Shown: piece by piece, positions 50,869 through 59,365 of the stretch
How positions within the stretch are numbered: the stretch's first letter is position 1
How the letters are laid out: the number at the start of each line of letters is the position of its first letter
From: an uncultured Clostridia bacterium
GTDB lineage: Bacteria > Bacillota > Clostridia > TANB77 > CAG-508
Assembly: GCA_934130975.1 (NCBI GenBank)
Contig: CAKOYU010000001.1
Location: forward strand, 138,710 to 202,709
Direction: 5' to 3'
DNA length: 64,000 nucleotides
Position numbers and translations under genes: made by a program
The notes under the pieces: generated by a model
The model's database searches: none
Told to the model about the DNA's origin: nothing
The model's input: the letters and a program-made list of their open reading frames with translations, nothing else

Positions 50869-51723
50869 ATGTTTGGACATAGGCCGGATGGCAAAAGGAT
50901 AAAACAATTACCACCAATTTTTAAAATTATGCCTTGTGTAATGCTTGATAGAGCGGATTCGCAGGTGTATTTTAAACAAGATATAGCATTAAAAAATTTA
51001 GATGAATATATAGATAAAAAAGCAAAAGAAGGAATACGATTATCATACATGAATATCATTTATGCAGCACTTGTAAAAATAATAGGAGAAAGACCAAGTT
51101 TAAATAGATTTGCAATGAATGGAGCTTTATATAAAAGAGATAAAATATATGTATCACTTGTTATAAAAAAGAGTTTGACAGATGATGGACCAGAAACGCC
51201 AATAAAATTAGATTTTGATGGAAATGAAAATATCTTTGAAATTAAAGAAAAACTAGATATTGCAATAGAAAAAAATAAGGAACTTGAAAATTCAAATAAA
51301 ACAGATAAATTAGTAAATGTTTTAAATATAATTCCAAGTGGATTGATAAGAGCTGTTGTTAAATTTTTGATGTTCTTAGATAAACATGGGTTATTACCAA
51401 GAAAAATTATTGATGCAAGTCCATTCCATACGAGTGTATTTTTAACAAATGTGGGCTCATTAGGGATTGATAGTATTTATCATCATATTTATAATTTTGG
51501 AACTACTAGTATGTTTTTCTCTATGGGAAAAAAGAAAAAAAGTTATATTTATGAAGATGATGAAATTAAAGAGGAAAAATGTATTACTCTAGCTTTTGTT
51601 GGAGATGAAAGAATTTGTGATGGATATTATTATGCTTCTTCTTTTAAACTTTTATCAAAATATTTGAAGAAACCTGAACTTTTAGAGGGGTTGGTAGATG
51701 AAAAGGAAGAAATTACAAATTAA
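50869..51723 (+). CDS. Stand-alone E2-type acyltransferase domain protein
   Basis: A 284-residue protein resembling the catalytic domain of 2-oxo acid dehydrogenase E2 and chloramphenicol acetyltransferase: MLDRADSQVYF, SYMNIIYAALVKIIGERPSL, SPFHTSVFLTNVGSLGID and the C-terminal DERICDGYYYASSFKLL. No lipoyl or E1-binding domain is present. The catalytic HxxxDG motif reads ExxxDG: the usual His is Glu. Such lone domains are often annotated as E2, but they cannot be part of a classical complex. The start follows AGGGAAATAAGG, 19 bases after the previous gene. Confidence 0.72.
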   Translation: MFGHRPDGKRIKQLPPIFKIMPCVMLDRADSQVYFKQDIALKNLDEYIDKKAKEGIRLSYMNIIYAALVKIIGERPSLNRFAMNGALYKRDKIYVSLVIKKSLTDDGPETPIKLDFDGNENIFEIKEKLDIAIEKNKELENSNKTDKLVNVLNIIPSGLIRAVVKFLMFLDKHGLLPRKIIDASPFHTSVFLTNVGSLGIDSIYHHIYNFGTTSMFFSMGKKKKSYIYEDDEIKEEKCITLAFVGDERICDGYYYASSFKLLSKYLKKPELLEGLVDEKEEITN

Positions 51724-51745
51724 TTAAAAAGTTTTACAAAAATGG

Positions 51746-51774
51746 TTGACTTTATGAATAAAATATGGTATTAT
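51746..51774 (+). promoter_or_regulatory. Promoter of tRNA-Arg
   Basis: TTGACT, 17 bases, TATTAT, 18 bases before the tRNA 5' end. Confidence 0.75.
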
Positions 51775-51792
51775 TATTAGGCGTTAAGAAAT

Positions 51793-51869
<77 letters not shown>

Positions 51870-51880
51870 TAAACGTAAAG

Positions 51881-51912
51881 CACTTATGTATGATATACAT
51901 AGGTGTTTTTTT
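51881..51912 (+). terminator. Terminator of tRNA-Arg
   Basis: CACTTATGTAT and ATACATAGGTG pair with one wobble, followed by seven T residues. Confidence 0.85.
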
Positions 51913-51970
51913 GTGTGTGAAATTGAAAAACGAAGAACAATTAAATTTTATAAATATTAATTATAAAATT

Positions 51971-52007
51971 AAAACCTACTCTGTTTAAATAGTACAGGGT
52001 AGGTTTT
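51971..52007. terminator. Terminator for the convergent anti-sigma gene
   Basis: AAAACCTACTCTGT and ACAGGGTAGGTTTT pair with one wobble; T-rich on both strands. Confidence 0.8.
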
Positions 52008-52041
52008 TAGGAAACAAATATAAATATATATTTTAAATAGA

Positions 52042-52959
52042 TTATTGTTGAACTTCATATTCATTTATATTTGGTTCAGAAAAATCAGATTCCATTACAG
52101 TATTTAATTCTAACACATATTCATGTAAAGGTTCGCGTTTAGGAAAATCATCAGATATTTCATTTGATTTTTTATATTCATAAGCTATAGTACTAAGAGG
52201 AAAGCCTGTTTCCTTGTCTATGTAAATTCCTTCAGAATTATATGAATATGGATTTTTAAAATTAGCTAAGTAATAACATTGATTTCCGTTAAAGTTTGTT
52301 GTTTTTATTGATGCTAATACAGAATATTTAAGTAGTTGCCACCAATTTTCTGTATAAAATGGATTTTGCAAATTATCATAAATCTCCATTGTTTTATTTA
52401 AAATTGCTTTTTTTCCTTCTGGGGAATTTACATATATATTCACTGAATACATATTGTCTGAATCATTCTCATTAGAAACTTTATTTGCAAACATAGTTGT
52501 AGTTGATATATTTCCGTCTTCTGTGAGTTGAGTTATTATTATTTTTTTCTTATTATCTAATCTGAATGTTTCTTCTTTACTATAATTTCCAAGATTATAG
52601 CTATATGATATTTCATGATAATTAGTTGCCATTTTTGTTTTTTCAGCTTTATTAGATAAATCTGAAATGATGATGATTTTTCTTAGTGTTAAAGTTACAA
52701 ATAATAATATAACAGTTAATATTATTATTTGGAGTATTTTCATTTTATTATTGTATTTTTTCATATACTTGATTTCTCTGTTATCTCTATGTAAATTATT
52801 TATTTTTAAATCATTTTTCATATTTTCTAATATATTTTTACAGTTGTTACATGTATTTAAATGCTCTTCAATAAAAATATTTGTGTCTTTATTTGTCAAA
52901 TTTTCTATATAATTGGGTAATAAATCTTGAATGATTTTACAATTTCTTTCATTTTTCAT
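52042..52959 (-). CDS. Zinc-finger anti-sigma factor with external domain
   Basis: A 305-residue membrane protein encoded just after the ECF sigma gene. Residues 1-45 have the zinc-binding anti-sigma pattern CKIIQDLLPNYIEN ... EEHLNTCNNC (HxxxCxxC). One membrane segment (about 76-94) follows; the extracellular region of about 200 residues (rich in Asn, Tyr and Ser) is not recognised and could sense an envelope signal. Its AGGAGG lies within the last codons of the sigma gene, and its ATG follows the TAG by one base, so translation is coupled. Confidence 0.82.
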   Translation of the reverse strand: MKNERNCKIIQDLLPNYIENLTNKDTNIFIEEHLNTCNNCKNILENMKNDLKINNLHRDNREIKYMKKYNNKMKILQIIILTVILLFVTLTLRKIIIISDLSNKAEKTKMATNYHEISYSYNLGNYSKEETFRLDNKKKIIITQLTEDGNISTTTMFANKVSNENDSDNMYSVNIYVNSPEGKKAILNKTMEIYDNLQNPFYTENWWQLLKYSVLASIKTTNFNGNQCYYLANFKNPYSYNSEGIYIDKETGFPLSTIAYEYKKSNEISDDFPKREPLHEYVLELNTVMESDFSEPNINEYEVQQ

Positions 52960-52960
52960 A

Positions 52961-53437
52961 CTAATCGACCTCCTTTAATTTACTTTTTCCTCGATAAAAT
53001 GTTATTCTAGCCCAATTTTCTGTTTTATTCAAAATAGTTGCTATCTCTTTAAAACTTAATTCTCCTGTTATTCTCAAATATATAACTTCTCTTGTTTTCT
53101 CATCTAATTTTTGCATTTTTTTATATAGTGAGATTTTTTCATCATTTGAAATAACCTGATTTTCTGTTGATTCTGGTGCTTGTACGTCAAATAGATTTTC
53201 TTCAATATTTATTACCTTTTTATTTTTTCTACATTGATCATACCATAGATTTTTGGCTATTTGACATAACCATACTGACATTTTGCATTTACCTTTATAT
53301 GTATCGATTTTTTGTACGGCCTTATAAAAAGTTTCTTGGGTTAGTTCTTCTGAGATATCATTATCATGAGTTAAACAGAATAGATATTTGTTTACTGTTT
53401 CAAAATATTCTTCATATATTTGTTTAATATCCTGCAT
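52961..53437 (-). CDS. ECF-type RNA polymerase sigma factor
   Basis: A 158-residue ECF sigma factor: region 2 (residues about 8-75: YLFCLTHDNDISEELTQETF, YKGKCKMSVWLCQIAKNLWY, in part) and region 4 (about 105-155: LDEKTREVIYLRITGELSFKEI, in part, with the helix-turn-helix IATILNKTENWARITFYRGKSKLKE). No region 3. The adjacent anti-sigma gene and the upstream TGTAAC-16-CGTCTT motif indicate autoregulation. The start follows AAAGGAGGATAAAAGTT. Confidence 0.9.
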   Translation of the reverse strand: MQDIKQIYEEYFETVNKYLFCLTHDNDISEELTQETFYKAVQKIDTYKGKCKMSVWLCQIAKNLWYDQCRKNKKVINIEENLFDVQAPESTENQVISNDEKISLYKKMQKLDEKTREVIYLRITGELSFKEIATILNKTENWARITFYRGKSKLKEVD

Positions 53438-53462
53438 AACTTTTATCCTCCTTTTGTATATA

Positions 53463-53489
53463 AGACGTTATAAAATTGTTTTTGTTACA
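53463..53489 (-). promoter_or_regulatory. ECF-type promoter, likely autoregulatory
   Basis: On the minus strand TGTAAC, a 16-base spacer and CGTCT match the ECF consensus (AAC -35 core and CGTC -10 core). It lies 26 bases before the ECF sigma start. Confidence 0.65.
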
Positions 53490-53610
53490 AAAATTATTAA
53501 ATTTATTAGTTAATAATTTTAATAATATTATCATAATAAAAAGTTTTTTTCTATAAAAAAATATAATATTTGATATAAAAAAATCAAGCGAACAAAATGT
53601 GAAATCTTTG

Positions 53611-53639
53611 TTGTAATATAAAAATTGATATGATAAAAT
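53611..53639 (+). promoter_or_regulatory. Sigma-A-like promoter of nagZ
   Basis: TTGTAA, 17 bases, TAAAAT, 28 bases before the ATG. Confidence 0.5.
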
Positions 53640-53667
53640 TAAGAAAAAATACTATATTGGAGTAGCT

Positions 53668-54759
53668 ATGGAAATAAGAGAATTAACAATAAAAGAAAAA
53701 ATAGGGCAAATGGTAATAATAGGGATGGACACGAACTATGTAACAGATAGGATAAAAAACATGATACAAAACTATAAAATAGGTGGAATAATCTTATATA
53801 GAAAAAATTTTTCAACATATCAAGATATGTTAAAATTAATAAAAGAATTAAAAGAGCTTAATAAAGAAAATAAGATTCCGTTATTTATAGCGATAGACCA
53901 AGAGGGTGGAAGAGTAAATAGAATGCCCAAAGAAATAAAAAATTTACCAACTGCAAACAAAGTTGCAAGTTTTGGTGGAAGAGATTTAGTAGAAAAATCT
54001 GCTGAAATTACGGGAAAGATGTTGCGTGAATCTGGATACAATTTGAATTTTGCACCAGTTTTAGACATTAATAGAACTGAAAATCAAGGTGCTGCAATTG
54101 GTGACAGAAGTTTTAGCAATAATAAAGAAACAGTTGTTGAATGTGGAGTAGCAATGATGAAAGCATTACAAAAAAATAATGTTTTATCAGTAGTAAAGCA
54201 TTTTCCTGGGCATGGAGCAACAAAAAAAGATTCACATTATTTTTTGCCAGTAATAAATGTACCTATGAAAAAAATTGAAAATGAAGATATGTATCCATTT
54301 GAACAAGCAATAAAAAATGGAGCTGATGCAGTGCTAGTAGGTCATTTATTGATAATGGGAGTTACAGGAATTTATCCAGCATCATTATCTAGAAGGTTTA
54401 TTACTAAATATTTAAGAGCAAAATATAGATATAATGGATTGGTTGTAACTGATGATTTAAAAATGAGAGCAATAAAATTCTTTTATGGATCTGATTTAGC
54501 TGTTAGAAAAGCATTTGAAGCAGGAAATGATATTATAGTTTTTAGATTTAATGCAGAAGAAGAGAAAAGAGTATTAAATAAAATTGAGAATCTTGTACAA
54601 ACTGGAAAGATAAAAGAAAGCAGAATTAATAAGAGCGTTAAAAGAATAATTCAAATGAAAGAAAAATATAATATTTCTGATACACAAGAATTTGAAGGCA
54701 TAAATGTTAAAAAAGTAAATAAAGAAATAGAAGAAATAAGAAAAATATGCAAAATATAA
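53668..54759 (+). CDS. nagZ: Beta-N-acetylhexosaminidase NagZ (GH3)
   Basis: Cleaves GlcNAc from muropeptides during peptidoglycan recycling. The 363 residues give the GH3 barrel: IAIDQEGGRVNRM, NLNFAPVLDINR, DRSFSNN, VVKHFPGHGATKKDSHY with the His/Asp catalytic loop, and VVTDDLKMRAI with the nucleophile Asp. There is no signal peptide, so it would be cytoplasmic as in Gram-negative NagZ, unlike many Gram-positive secreted forms. The start follows TTGGAG. It ends at a shared terminator with the M18 gene. Confidence 0.92.
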   Translation: MEIRELTIKEKIGQMVIIGMDTNYVTDRIKNMIQNYKIGGIILYRKNFSTYQDMLKLIKELKELNKENKIPLFIAIDQEGGRVNRMPKEIKNLPTANKVASFGGRDLVEKSAEITGKMLRESGYNLNFAPVLDINRTENQGAAIGDRSFSNNKETVVECGVAMMKALQKNNVLSVVKHFPGHGATKKDSHYFLPVINVPMKKIENEDMYPFEQAIKNGADAVLVGHLLIMGVTGIYPASLSRRFITKYLRAKYRYNGLVVTDDLKMRAIKFFYGSDLAVRKAFEAGNDIIVFRFNAEEEKRVLNKIENLVQTGKIKESRINKSVKRIIQMKEKYNISDTQEFEGINVKKVNKEIEEIRKICKI

Positions 54760-54760
54760 A

Positions 54761-54799
54761 AGAGGGTTCACTGGAAAAAAGAGTGAACCTTCTAATTTT
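54761..54799. terminator. Bidirectional terminator between nagZ and M18 aminopeptidase gene
   Basis: AGAGGGTTCACT and AGTGAACCTTCT pair with one wobble; T-run follows on the plus strand. Confidence 0.8.
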
Positions 54800-56185
54800 T
54801 TATTCTTCCCAGAAAGCTTTATAAGTTCTATAAGCTGTATAAATATCAAATTTACTTGTAACTTCATAAGGCGCATGCATTGAAAGTACTGGAACACCGC
54901 AATCTATAACATCTACTCCCTTATTAGCTAAGATGTATGCGATAGTACCGCCACCACCAACATCAACTTTTCCAAGTTCAGAAATTTGATATCTAATATC
55001 ATTTTTCTCTAAAACTCTTCTAACCCATGCTACAAATTCTGCATTTGCATCAGATGCGCCAGATTTTCCACGAGCACCAGTATATTTGTTAAGACCAATA
55101 CCACGTCCCAAAAATGCAGCATTTGTTCTATCAGAAACACTTGCATAAAGTGGATCATATCCAGCATCAACGTCAGCTGATAGCATTCTAGAGAAACAGA
55201 ATACTTTATCTAATAAATTAGGTCTGTTTTCTCCTGTTTTATTTAATAATTCAGAAACAAAATAATCAAACATATGTGATTCCATACCTGTATTACCCAT
55301 GCTTCCAATTTCTTCTTTGTCTGATAATATACAAACAGCAGTTGTTTTTACATTTTCTAAACTCATCATAGCTGATAATGATGTATAAGCACATATTTTA
55401 TCATCTTGACCATATGCAGCAACCATGCTTCCATCAAAACCTAAAGAACGAGCTTTAAAAGCTGGAACCACTTCGATTTCTGAACTTAAGAAATCAGCTT
55501 CTGTAATATTGTATTTTTGATTTAATATATTTAAAATGTTTAATTTTATTTTTTCAGCACATTTTTCATCATCATATGGAATACTTCCAAGTAAAACAGC
55601 TAAATCTTCACCATCGATTCCATTTTTTAATTTTTTCTCCATTTGGTCTTGAGCTAAATGTGGTAATAAATCAGTAATTGTAAAGATTGGATCATTATCA
55701 TCTTCACCTATATTAATTGTGACTTTTTCACCATTTGCTTTTACAATAACTCCATGTAAGCTTAGGGGAATTGTTGTCCATTGATATTTTTTTATTCCAC
55801 CATAATAATGTGTTTTAAAGTATGCAAATCCAGAGTCTTCATATAATGGATTTGGTTTTAAATCAAGTCTTGGAGAGTCTATATGTGCACCAACTATTTG
55901 AATTCCGTTTTCTAATTTTTCTGTTCCAATAACCGCTAAATACATGCTTTTTTCTCTATTAATAAAATATACTTTATCTCCTGGTTGTAATGTTTCGTAA
56001 GTAGATAAATCTCTAAAGCCATTTGATTCTGCTATAGCTTTTGCTGTAACAACAGCTTCTCTTTCTGTTTTGGATTTATTCATAAAGTTCATGTATCCAT
56101 TGCAATATGAATAAATTGCTTCTTTTTCGCGTGTGTCAATTTGTGACCATCCGATTTCTTTTTTGTTAAAAAGTTTTTCTTCCAT
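54800..56185 (-). CDS. M18 family aminopeptidase
   Basis: A dinuclear-zinc aminopeptidase of about 461 residues. The start at 56185 (MEEKLFNKKEIGW) is preferred over the ATG at 56194, which lies in its own ribosome binding site. Metal and active-site motifs: VGAHIDSPRLDLKP, SDKEEIGSMGNTG, SADVDAGYDP, and near the end GGGTIAYILANKGVDVIDCG and VPVLSMHAPYEV. M18 enzymes release N-terminal acidic or neutral residues; the cytoplasmic role is peptide turnover. Confidence 0.92.
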   Translation of the reverse strand: MEEKLFNKKEIGWSQIDTREKEAIYSYCNGYMNFMNKSKTEREAVVTAKAIAESNGFRDLSTYETLQPGDKVYFINREKSMYLAVIGTEKLENGIQIVGAHIDSPRLDLKPNPLYEDSGFAYFKTHYYGGIKKYQWTTIPLSLHGVIVKANGEKVTINIGEDDNDPIFTITDLLPHLAQDQMEKKLKNGIDGEDLAVLLGSIPYDDEKCAEKIKLNILNILNQKYNITEADFLSSEIEVVPAFKARSLGFDGSMVAAYGQDDKICAYTSLSAMMSLENVKTTAVCILSDKEEIGSMGNTGMESHMFDYFVSELLNKTGENRPNLLDKVFCFSRMLSADVDAGYDPLYASVSDRTNAAFLGRGIGLNKYTGARGKSGASDANAEFVAWVRRVLEKNDIRYQISELGKVDVGGGGTIAYILANKGVDVIDCGVPVLSMHAPYEVTSKFDIYTAYRTYKAFWEE

Positions 56186-56297
56186 TAAAATCATCCTTTC
56201 TTATGTGTTGTTGAAGTATCACTTCTTATATTTTATTGTAGTATATCACTTTATGTTTAATTTTTCCATAGCTTGATAAAAATATTCAAGAAAATTG

Positions 56298-56326
56298 TTT
56301 ACAAAAAATAGTCCTTTTGTTATAAT
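56298..56326 (+). promoter_or_regulatory. Sigma-A promoter of the 56.4 kb gene pair
   Basis: TTTACA, 17 bases, TATAAT, 35 bases before the ATG at 56361. Confidence 0.65.
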
Positions 56327-56360
56327 TAAAATGTATATGATAAACAAAGGAGAACTATAC

Positions 56361-57032
56361 ATGGAATACCAAAATATAGATGAAAATGCAAAATATTTGA
56401 AAGCATGTGAGAATGTAAAAAAGATAGTAAATGCAATAAAAGCAATAAAAATAAAATATTATACTAATTTTGCTAAAATTTCTGAAGAAGATAAAAAAAC
56501 ATATGATGAATTAGAAACAAATTTAGATAAAATATCTGAAGAAAACGAGCTAAATGGTTTAAAAATAGCATTAATGGAAGAAGTTTCTGCAAAATATGAT
56601 CAAAAAGAATTAAAGGAAGAACCTCAAAATCCTAAAGTGATAGATAAAAGATTGTTAGCATGTTATGGAAATATTGATGTTCAGCAAAAAGCTATATCTA
56701 TGGGACAAATTGGAAAGGCAAGAAAATGTCAAATAATATTAGAAAAATATTTAGAAGAAATTAATATTGATAAATATAGAGAGATGGTTGCTAATTATAA
56801 AAGAGAAAAATTTGCAGAATTAGTAATGGAAAGAGTAGCAGTAGAAGAGAAAAATGAAGAATATTTAAATTACATGAAAAAATGCTTTGATTATGGAACA
56901 GCAAATGAGAGAAATGAAGCTGTTAATAAAATAGAAAAATTAGTTGAAAGATTGCAAGTTAATCTTGTAGATGAACAAACAAATGAAGAAAGAAATGAAA
57001 AAGATACAGAATTAGAATTACAAATAGGGTAA
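56361..57032 (+). CDS. Unknown helical protein
   Basis: The start at 56361 (MEYQNIDENAKYLKAC) follows AAAGGAGAACTATAC. A 223-residue soluble protein that is almost entirely alpha-helical and charged, with no recognised domain or membrane segment. The C-terminal 30 residues are acidic. The GTG-started next gene lies 15 bases downstream, so the two form a pair. Confidence 0.65.
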   Translation: MEYQNIDENAKYLKACENVKKIVNAIKAIKIKYYTNFAKISEEDKKTYDELETNLDKISEENELNGLKIALMEEVSAKYDQKELKEEPQNPKVIDKRLLACYGNIDVQQKAISMGQIGKARKCQIILEKYLEEINIDKYREMVANYKREKFAELVMERVAVEEKNEEYLNYMKKCFDYGTANERNEAVNKIEKLVERLQVNLVDEQTNEERNEKDTELELQIG

Positions 57033-57046
57033 CATAGGAGGAAAAA

Positions 57047-57436
57047 GTGGAAAGAGTATATGAGGAAGCTTTTTATGAAGTTGATGAAGTCTTAAAATTA
57101 ATGCCTATAGATTTGCGTAGTAAGATACCGATACAGTTTAGACAAGTAATTTCAGAGAATAAGGCGAAAAATTATAAAAAAGATATACATGAACCATTAA
57201 ATAAACAAGAATTAAAAAAAGAAACGGTTATTATCTTAGGATTAATATATAGAGATTTTTTAGCAAGTCCTGAAGAAAAAGAAAAATTACAAAAGCAGGA
57301 CTTAGATGAAATACAAAAAGTAGAACAAGAAGTACAAGAACAATATGAAAATCAGTTGATTATATATAAAGAAAGAGGAATTTTTCATAAAATATTTGAT
57401 TTTATAAAAGGAATTTTTAAAAGAAATAAAATTTAA
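57047..57436 (+). CDS. Unknown small protein with C-terminal basic amphipathic helix
   Basis: A GTG start seven bases after AGGAGG decides this start. The 129 residues are helical with VDEVLKLMPIDLRSKIPIQF near the N-terminus and a basic C-terminal helix, HKIFDFIKGIFKRNK, which resembles the KIKNFFKNLFGKK helix of the 32.9 kb protein. It may be a membrane-binding helix. Function unknown. Confidence 0.65.
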   Translation: MERVYEEAFYEVDEVLKLMPIDLRSKIPIQFRQVISENKAKNYKKDIHEPLNKQELKKETVIILGLIYRDFLASPEEKEKLQKQDLDEIQKVEQEVQEQYENQLIIYKERGIFHKIFDFIKGIFKRNKI

Positions 57437-57442
57437 AAATTT

Positions 57443-57483
57443 TGTCGAAATTTATTGACTTATATGGTTCTTTTTGCTAAAAT
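57443..57483 (+). promoter_or_regulatory. Spo0A-box-like site with sigma-A promoter, no gene downstream
   Basis: TGTCGAA (0A-box consensus) at 57443-57449 lies just upstream of TTGACT, 17 bases, TAAAAT (57455-57483). The only thing transcribed before the terminator at 57530 is a short non-coding stretch. Confidence 0.5.
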
Positions 57484-57487
57484 AACA

Positions 57488-57580
57488 GCATAAATCATAT
57501 ATTTATATGTTTTATAAAATCCGTTTATTGAACTAGATAGATTGCTTTAAAAACCAGTTATCTAGTTCTTTTATTTTTTT
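57488..57580 (+). ncRNA. Candidate small RNA of about 90 bases
   Basis: A promoter (57455-57483) is followed after about 45 bases by a strong terminator hairpin (57530-57568) and T-run, with no ORF of note between. The same hairpin also terminates the upstream 57047 gene, so the evidence for an independent RNA is the promoter alone. Confidence 0.35.
57530..57578 (+). terminator. Terminator upstream of pyrG leader
   Basis: GAACTAGATA and TATCTAGTTC form a perfect 10-bp stem, followed by TTTTATTTTTTT. Confidence 0.82.
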
Positions 57581-57592
57581 ATTTAATATGTA

Positions 57593-57621
57593 TTGAAAAA
57601 TGGAAGAAAAAATGGTATTAT
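57593..57621 (+). promoter_or_regulatory. Sigma-A promoter of pyrG
   Basis: TTGAAA, 17 bases, TATTAT. The predicted transcript start (about 57628-57631) falls at the base of the leader terminator. Confidence 0.7.
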
Positions 57622-57627
57622 ATTAAT

Positions 57628-57679
57628 ATAGATTAAAAAAAAACCGAATTTGCAGTTTTTATTTTAATCTATTTTTTTT
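57628..57679 (+). terminator. pyrG leader terminator (attenuator)
   Basis: ATAGATTAAAA with AAAAAC pairs with GTTTTT and TTTTAATCTAT (one-base bulge), loop CGAATTTGCA, then a run of eight T residues. It lies entirely between the pyrG promoter and its ribosome binding site, so it must be bypassed for expression. Confidence 0.75.
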
Positions 57680-57713
57680 GTTTTATTGCAAAAGAGGTAA
57701 ATAGGAGGAAAAA

Positions 57714-59315
57714 ATGAACACAAAATATGTATTTGTAACAGGTGGAGTAGTATCAGGACTAGGAAAAGGAATAACAGCAGCATCATTAGGAAGACTATTA
57801 AAAAATAGAGGTTATAAAGTAACAATTCAAAAATTTGATCCATACATAAATGTGGACCCAGGAACAATGAGCCCATATGAACATGGAGAAGTATTTGTAA
57901 CAGATGATGGAGCAGAGACAGATTTAGATTTAGGACATTATGAAAGATTTATAGATGAAAATTTAACTAAAAACTCAAGTGTAACAATGGGGAAAATATA
58001 TTCATCAGTAATAGAAAAAGAAAGAAGAGGAGATTACTTAGGAAAAACTGTACAAGTAATACCACATATAACAAATGAAATAAAAGAAAAAATCTATAGT
58101 TTTGAGAATACAGACACAGATATAGTAATAACAGAAGTAGGAGGAACTGTAGGAGATATAGAAGGATTATCAATAATAGAGGCAATACGCCAAGTTGGAC
58201 TTGAAAAAAATCCAGAAGATGTTATATATATTCATGTAACATTATTACCATACATATTTGGTTCAAACGAAATAAAATCAAAACCAACACAACATTCAGT
58301 AAAAGAGCTACAAAGCTTAGGAATTCAACCTAATATTTTAGTATGTAGAACAGAACAAGATATTCCAGATACAATAAGAGAAAAATTAGCACTATTTTGC
58401 AATGTAAGAAAAAGTAGTGTAATACAAAATAAAACAGCAGACAATTTATATGCTGTGCCTTTAATGCTTGAAGAAGAAGGATTAGCTAGGGAAGTATGTA
58501 ATCATATGAGATTAGATAGATATGTACCAGATAATACTGAATGGCAAAAGATGATTGATAATGTAAGAAAAATTGGGGATGAAACTGTAAATATTGCAAT
58601 AGTAGGTAAGTATATTAAGTTAGAAGATTCATATTTATCTGTAATAGAAAGTTTGCACCATGCAGGATTTGCAAATCATGTAAAAGTAAACATTGAATTG
58701 ATTGACTGTGAAACAGTTAATTCAGAAAATGTTTCAGAAAAATTAAAAGGACTCCAAGGAATAATTGTTCCAGGTGGTTTTGGAAACAGAGGAATTGAAG
58801 GAAAAATTGAGACAATAAGATATGCAAGAGAAAACAATATACCATTTTTAGGCATATGTTTGGGTATGCAAATGGCAGTTGTGGAATTTGCAAGAAATGT
58901 ATTAGGTCTAAAAGATGCTAACTCAGCAGAATTTAGTGAGATAACAGCAAATCCAGTAATTCATATTATGGATGAACAAATTGGCATTGATAAAAAAGGT
59001 GGAACAATGCGTTTAGGAGCATATCCATGCATATTGAAAGAAGGAACTTTAGCAAAAGAGTTGTATGGAACAGAGGCAATTTCAGAAAGACATAGACATA
59101 GATATGAATATAATAATGAATATAAAGAAAGATTAGAAGAAGCGGGATTAATATGTTCTGGAACTTCTCCAGATGGAAAATTAATTGAAATTGTGGAATA
59201 TAGAAAACATCCGTATTTTATAGCAGGTCAATTTCATCCAGAATTAAAATCAAGACCTAATAAACCAGCACCATTATTTGTTGGATTGGTAAAAGCTGCA
59301 AAAGAAGTAAAATAA
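57714..59315 (+). CDS. pyrG: CTP synthase
   Basis: Makes CTP from UTP, ATP and glutamine. The 533 residues are full length. The N-terminal synthetase domain has [40 protein letters not shown] and [11 protein letters not shown] (in part); the C-terminal class I glutaminase has [11 protein letters not shown], the Cys nucleophile in LGICLGMQ, and the catalytic His and Glu in FHPEL. The start follows TAGGAGGAAAAA. The gene has a leader terminator just after its promoter, which suggests attenuation by CTP or a related signal. Confidence 0.95.
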   Translation: MNTKYVFVTGGVVSGLGKGITAASLGRLLKNRGYKVTIQKFDPYINVDPGTMSPYEHGEVFVTDDGAETDLDLGHYERFIDENLTKNSSVTMGKIYSSVIEKERRGDYLGKTVQVIPHITNEIKEKIYSFENTDTDIVITEVGGTVGDIEGLSIIEAIRQVGLEKNPEDVIYIHVTLLPYIFGSNEIKSKPTQHSVKELQSLGIQPNILVCRTEQDIPDTIREKLALFCNVRKSSVIQNKTADNLYAVPLMLEEEGLAREVCNHMRLDRYVPDNTEWQKMIDNVRKIGDETVNIAIVGKYIKLEDSYLSVIESLHHAGFANHVKVNIELIDCETVNSENVSEKLKGLQGIIVPGGFGNRGIEGKIETIRYARENNIPFLGICLGMQMAVVEFARNVLGLKDANSAEFSEITANPVIHIMDEQIGIDKKGGTMRLGAYPCILKEGTLAKELYGTEAISERHRHRYEYNNEYKERLEEAGLICSGTSPDGKLIEIVEYRKHPYFIAGQFHPELKSRPNKPAPLFVGLVKAAKEVK

Positions 59316-59320
59316 TAGAA

Positions 59321-59346
59321 AGACACCCTATGTAGGGTGTCTCTTT
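59321..59346. terminator. Terminator of pyrG
   Basis: AGACACCCTA and TAGGGTGTCT form a perfect 10-bp stem with a two-base loop, then CTTTTAAA. Confidence 0.75.
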
Positions 59347-59365
59347 TAAACTCTAAAAAGAAAAC

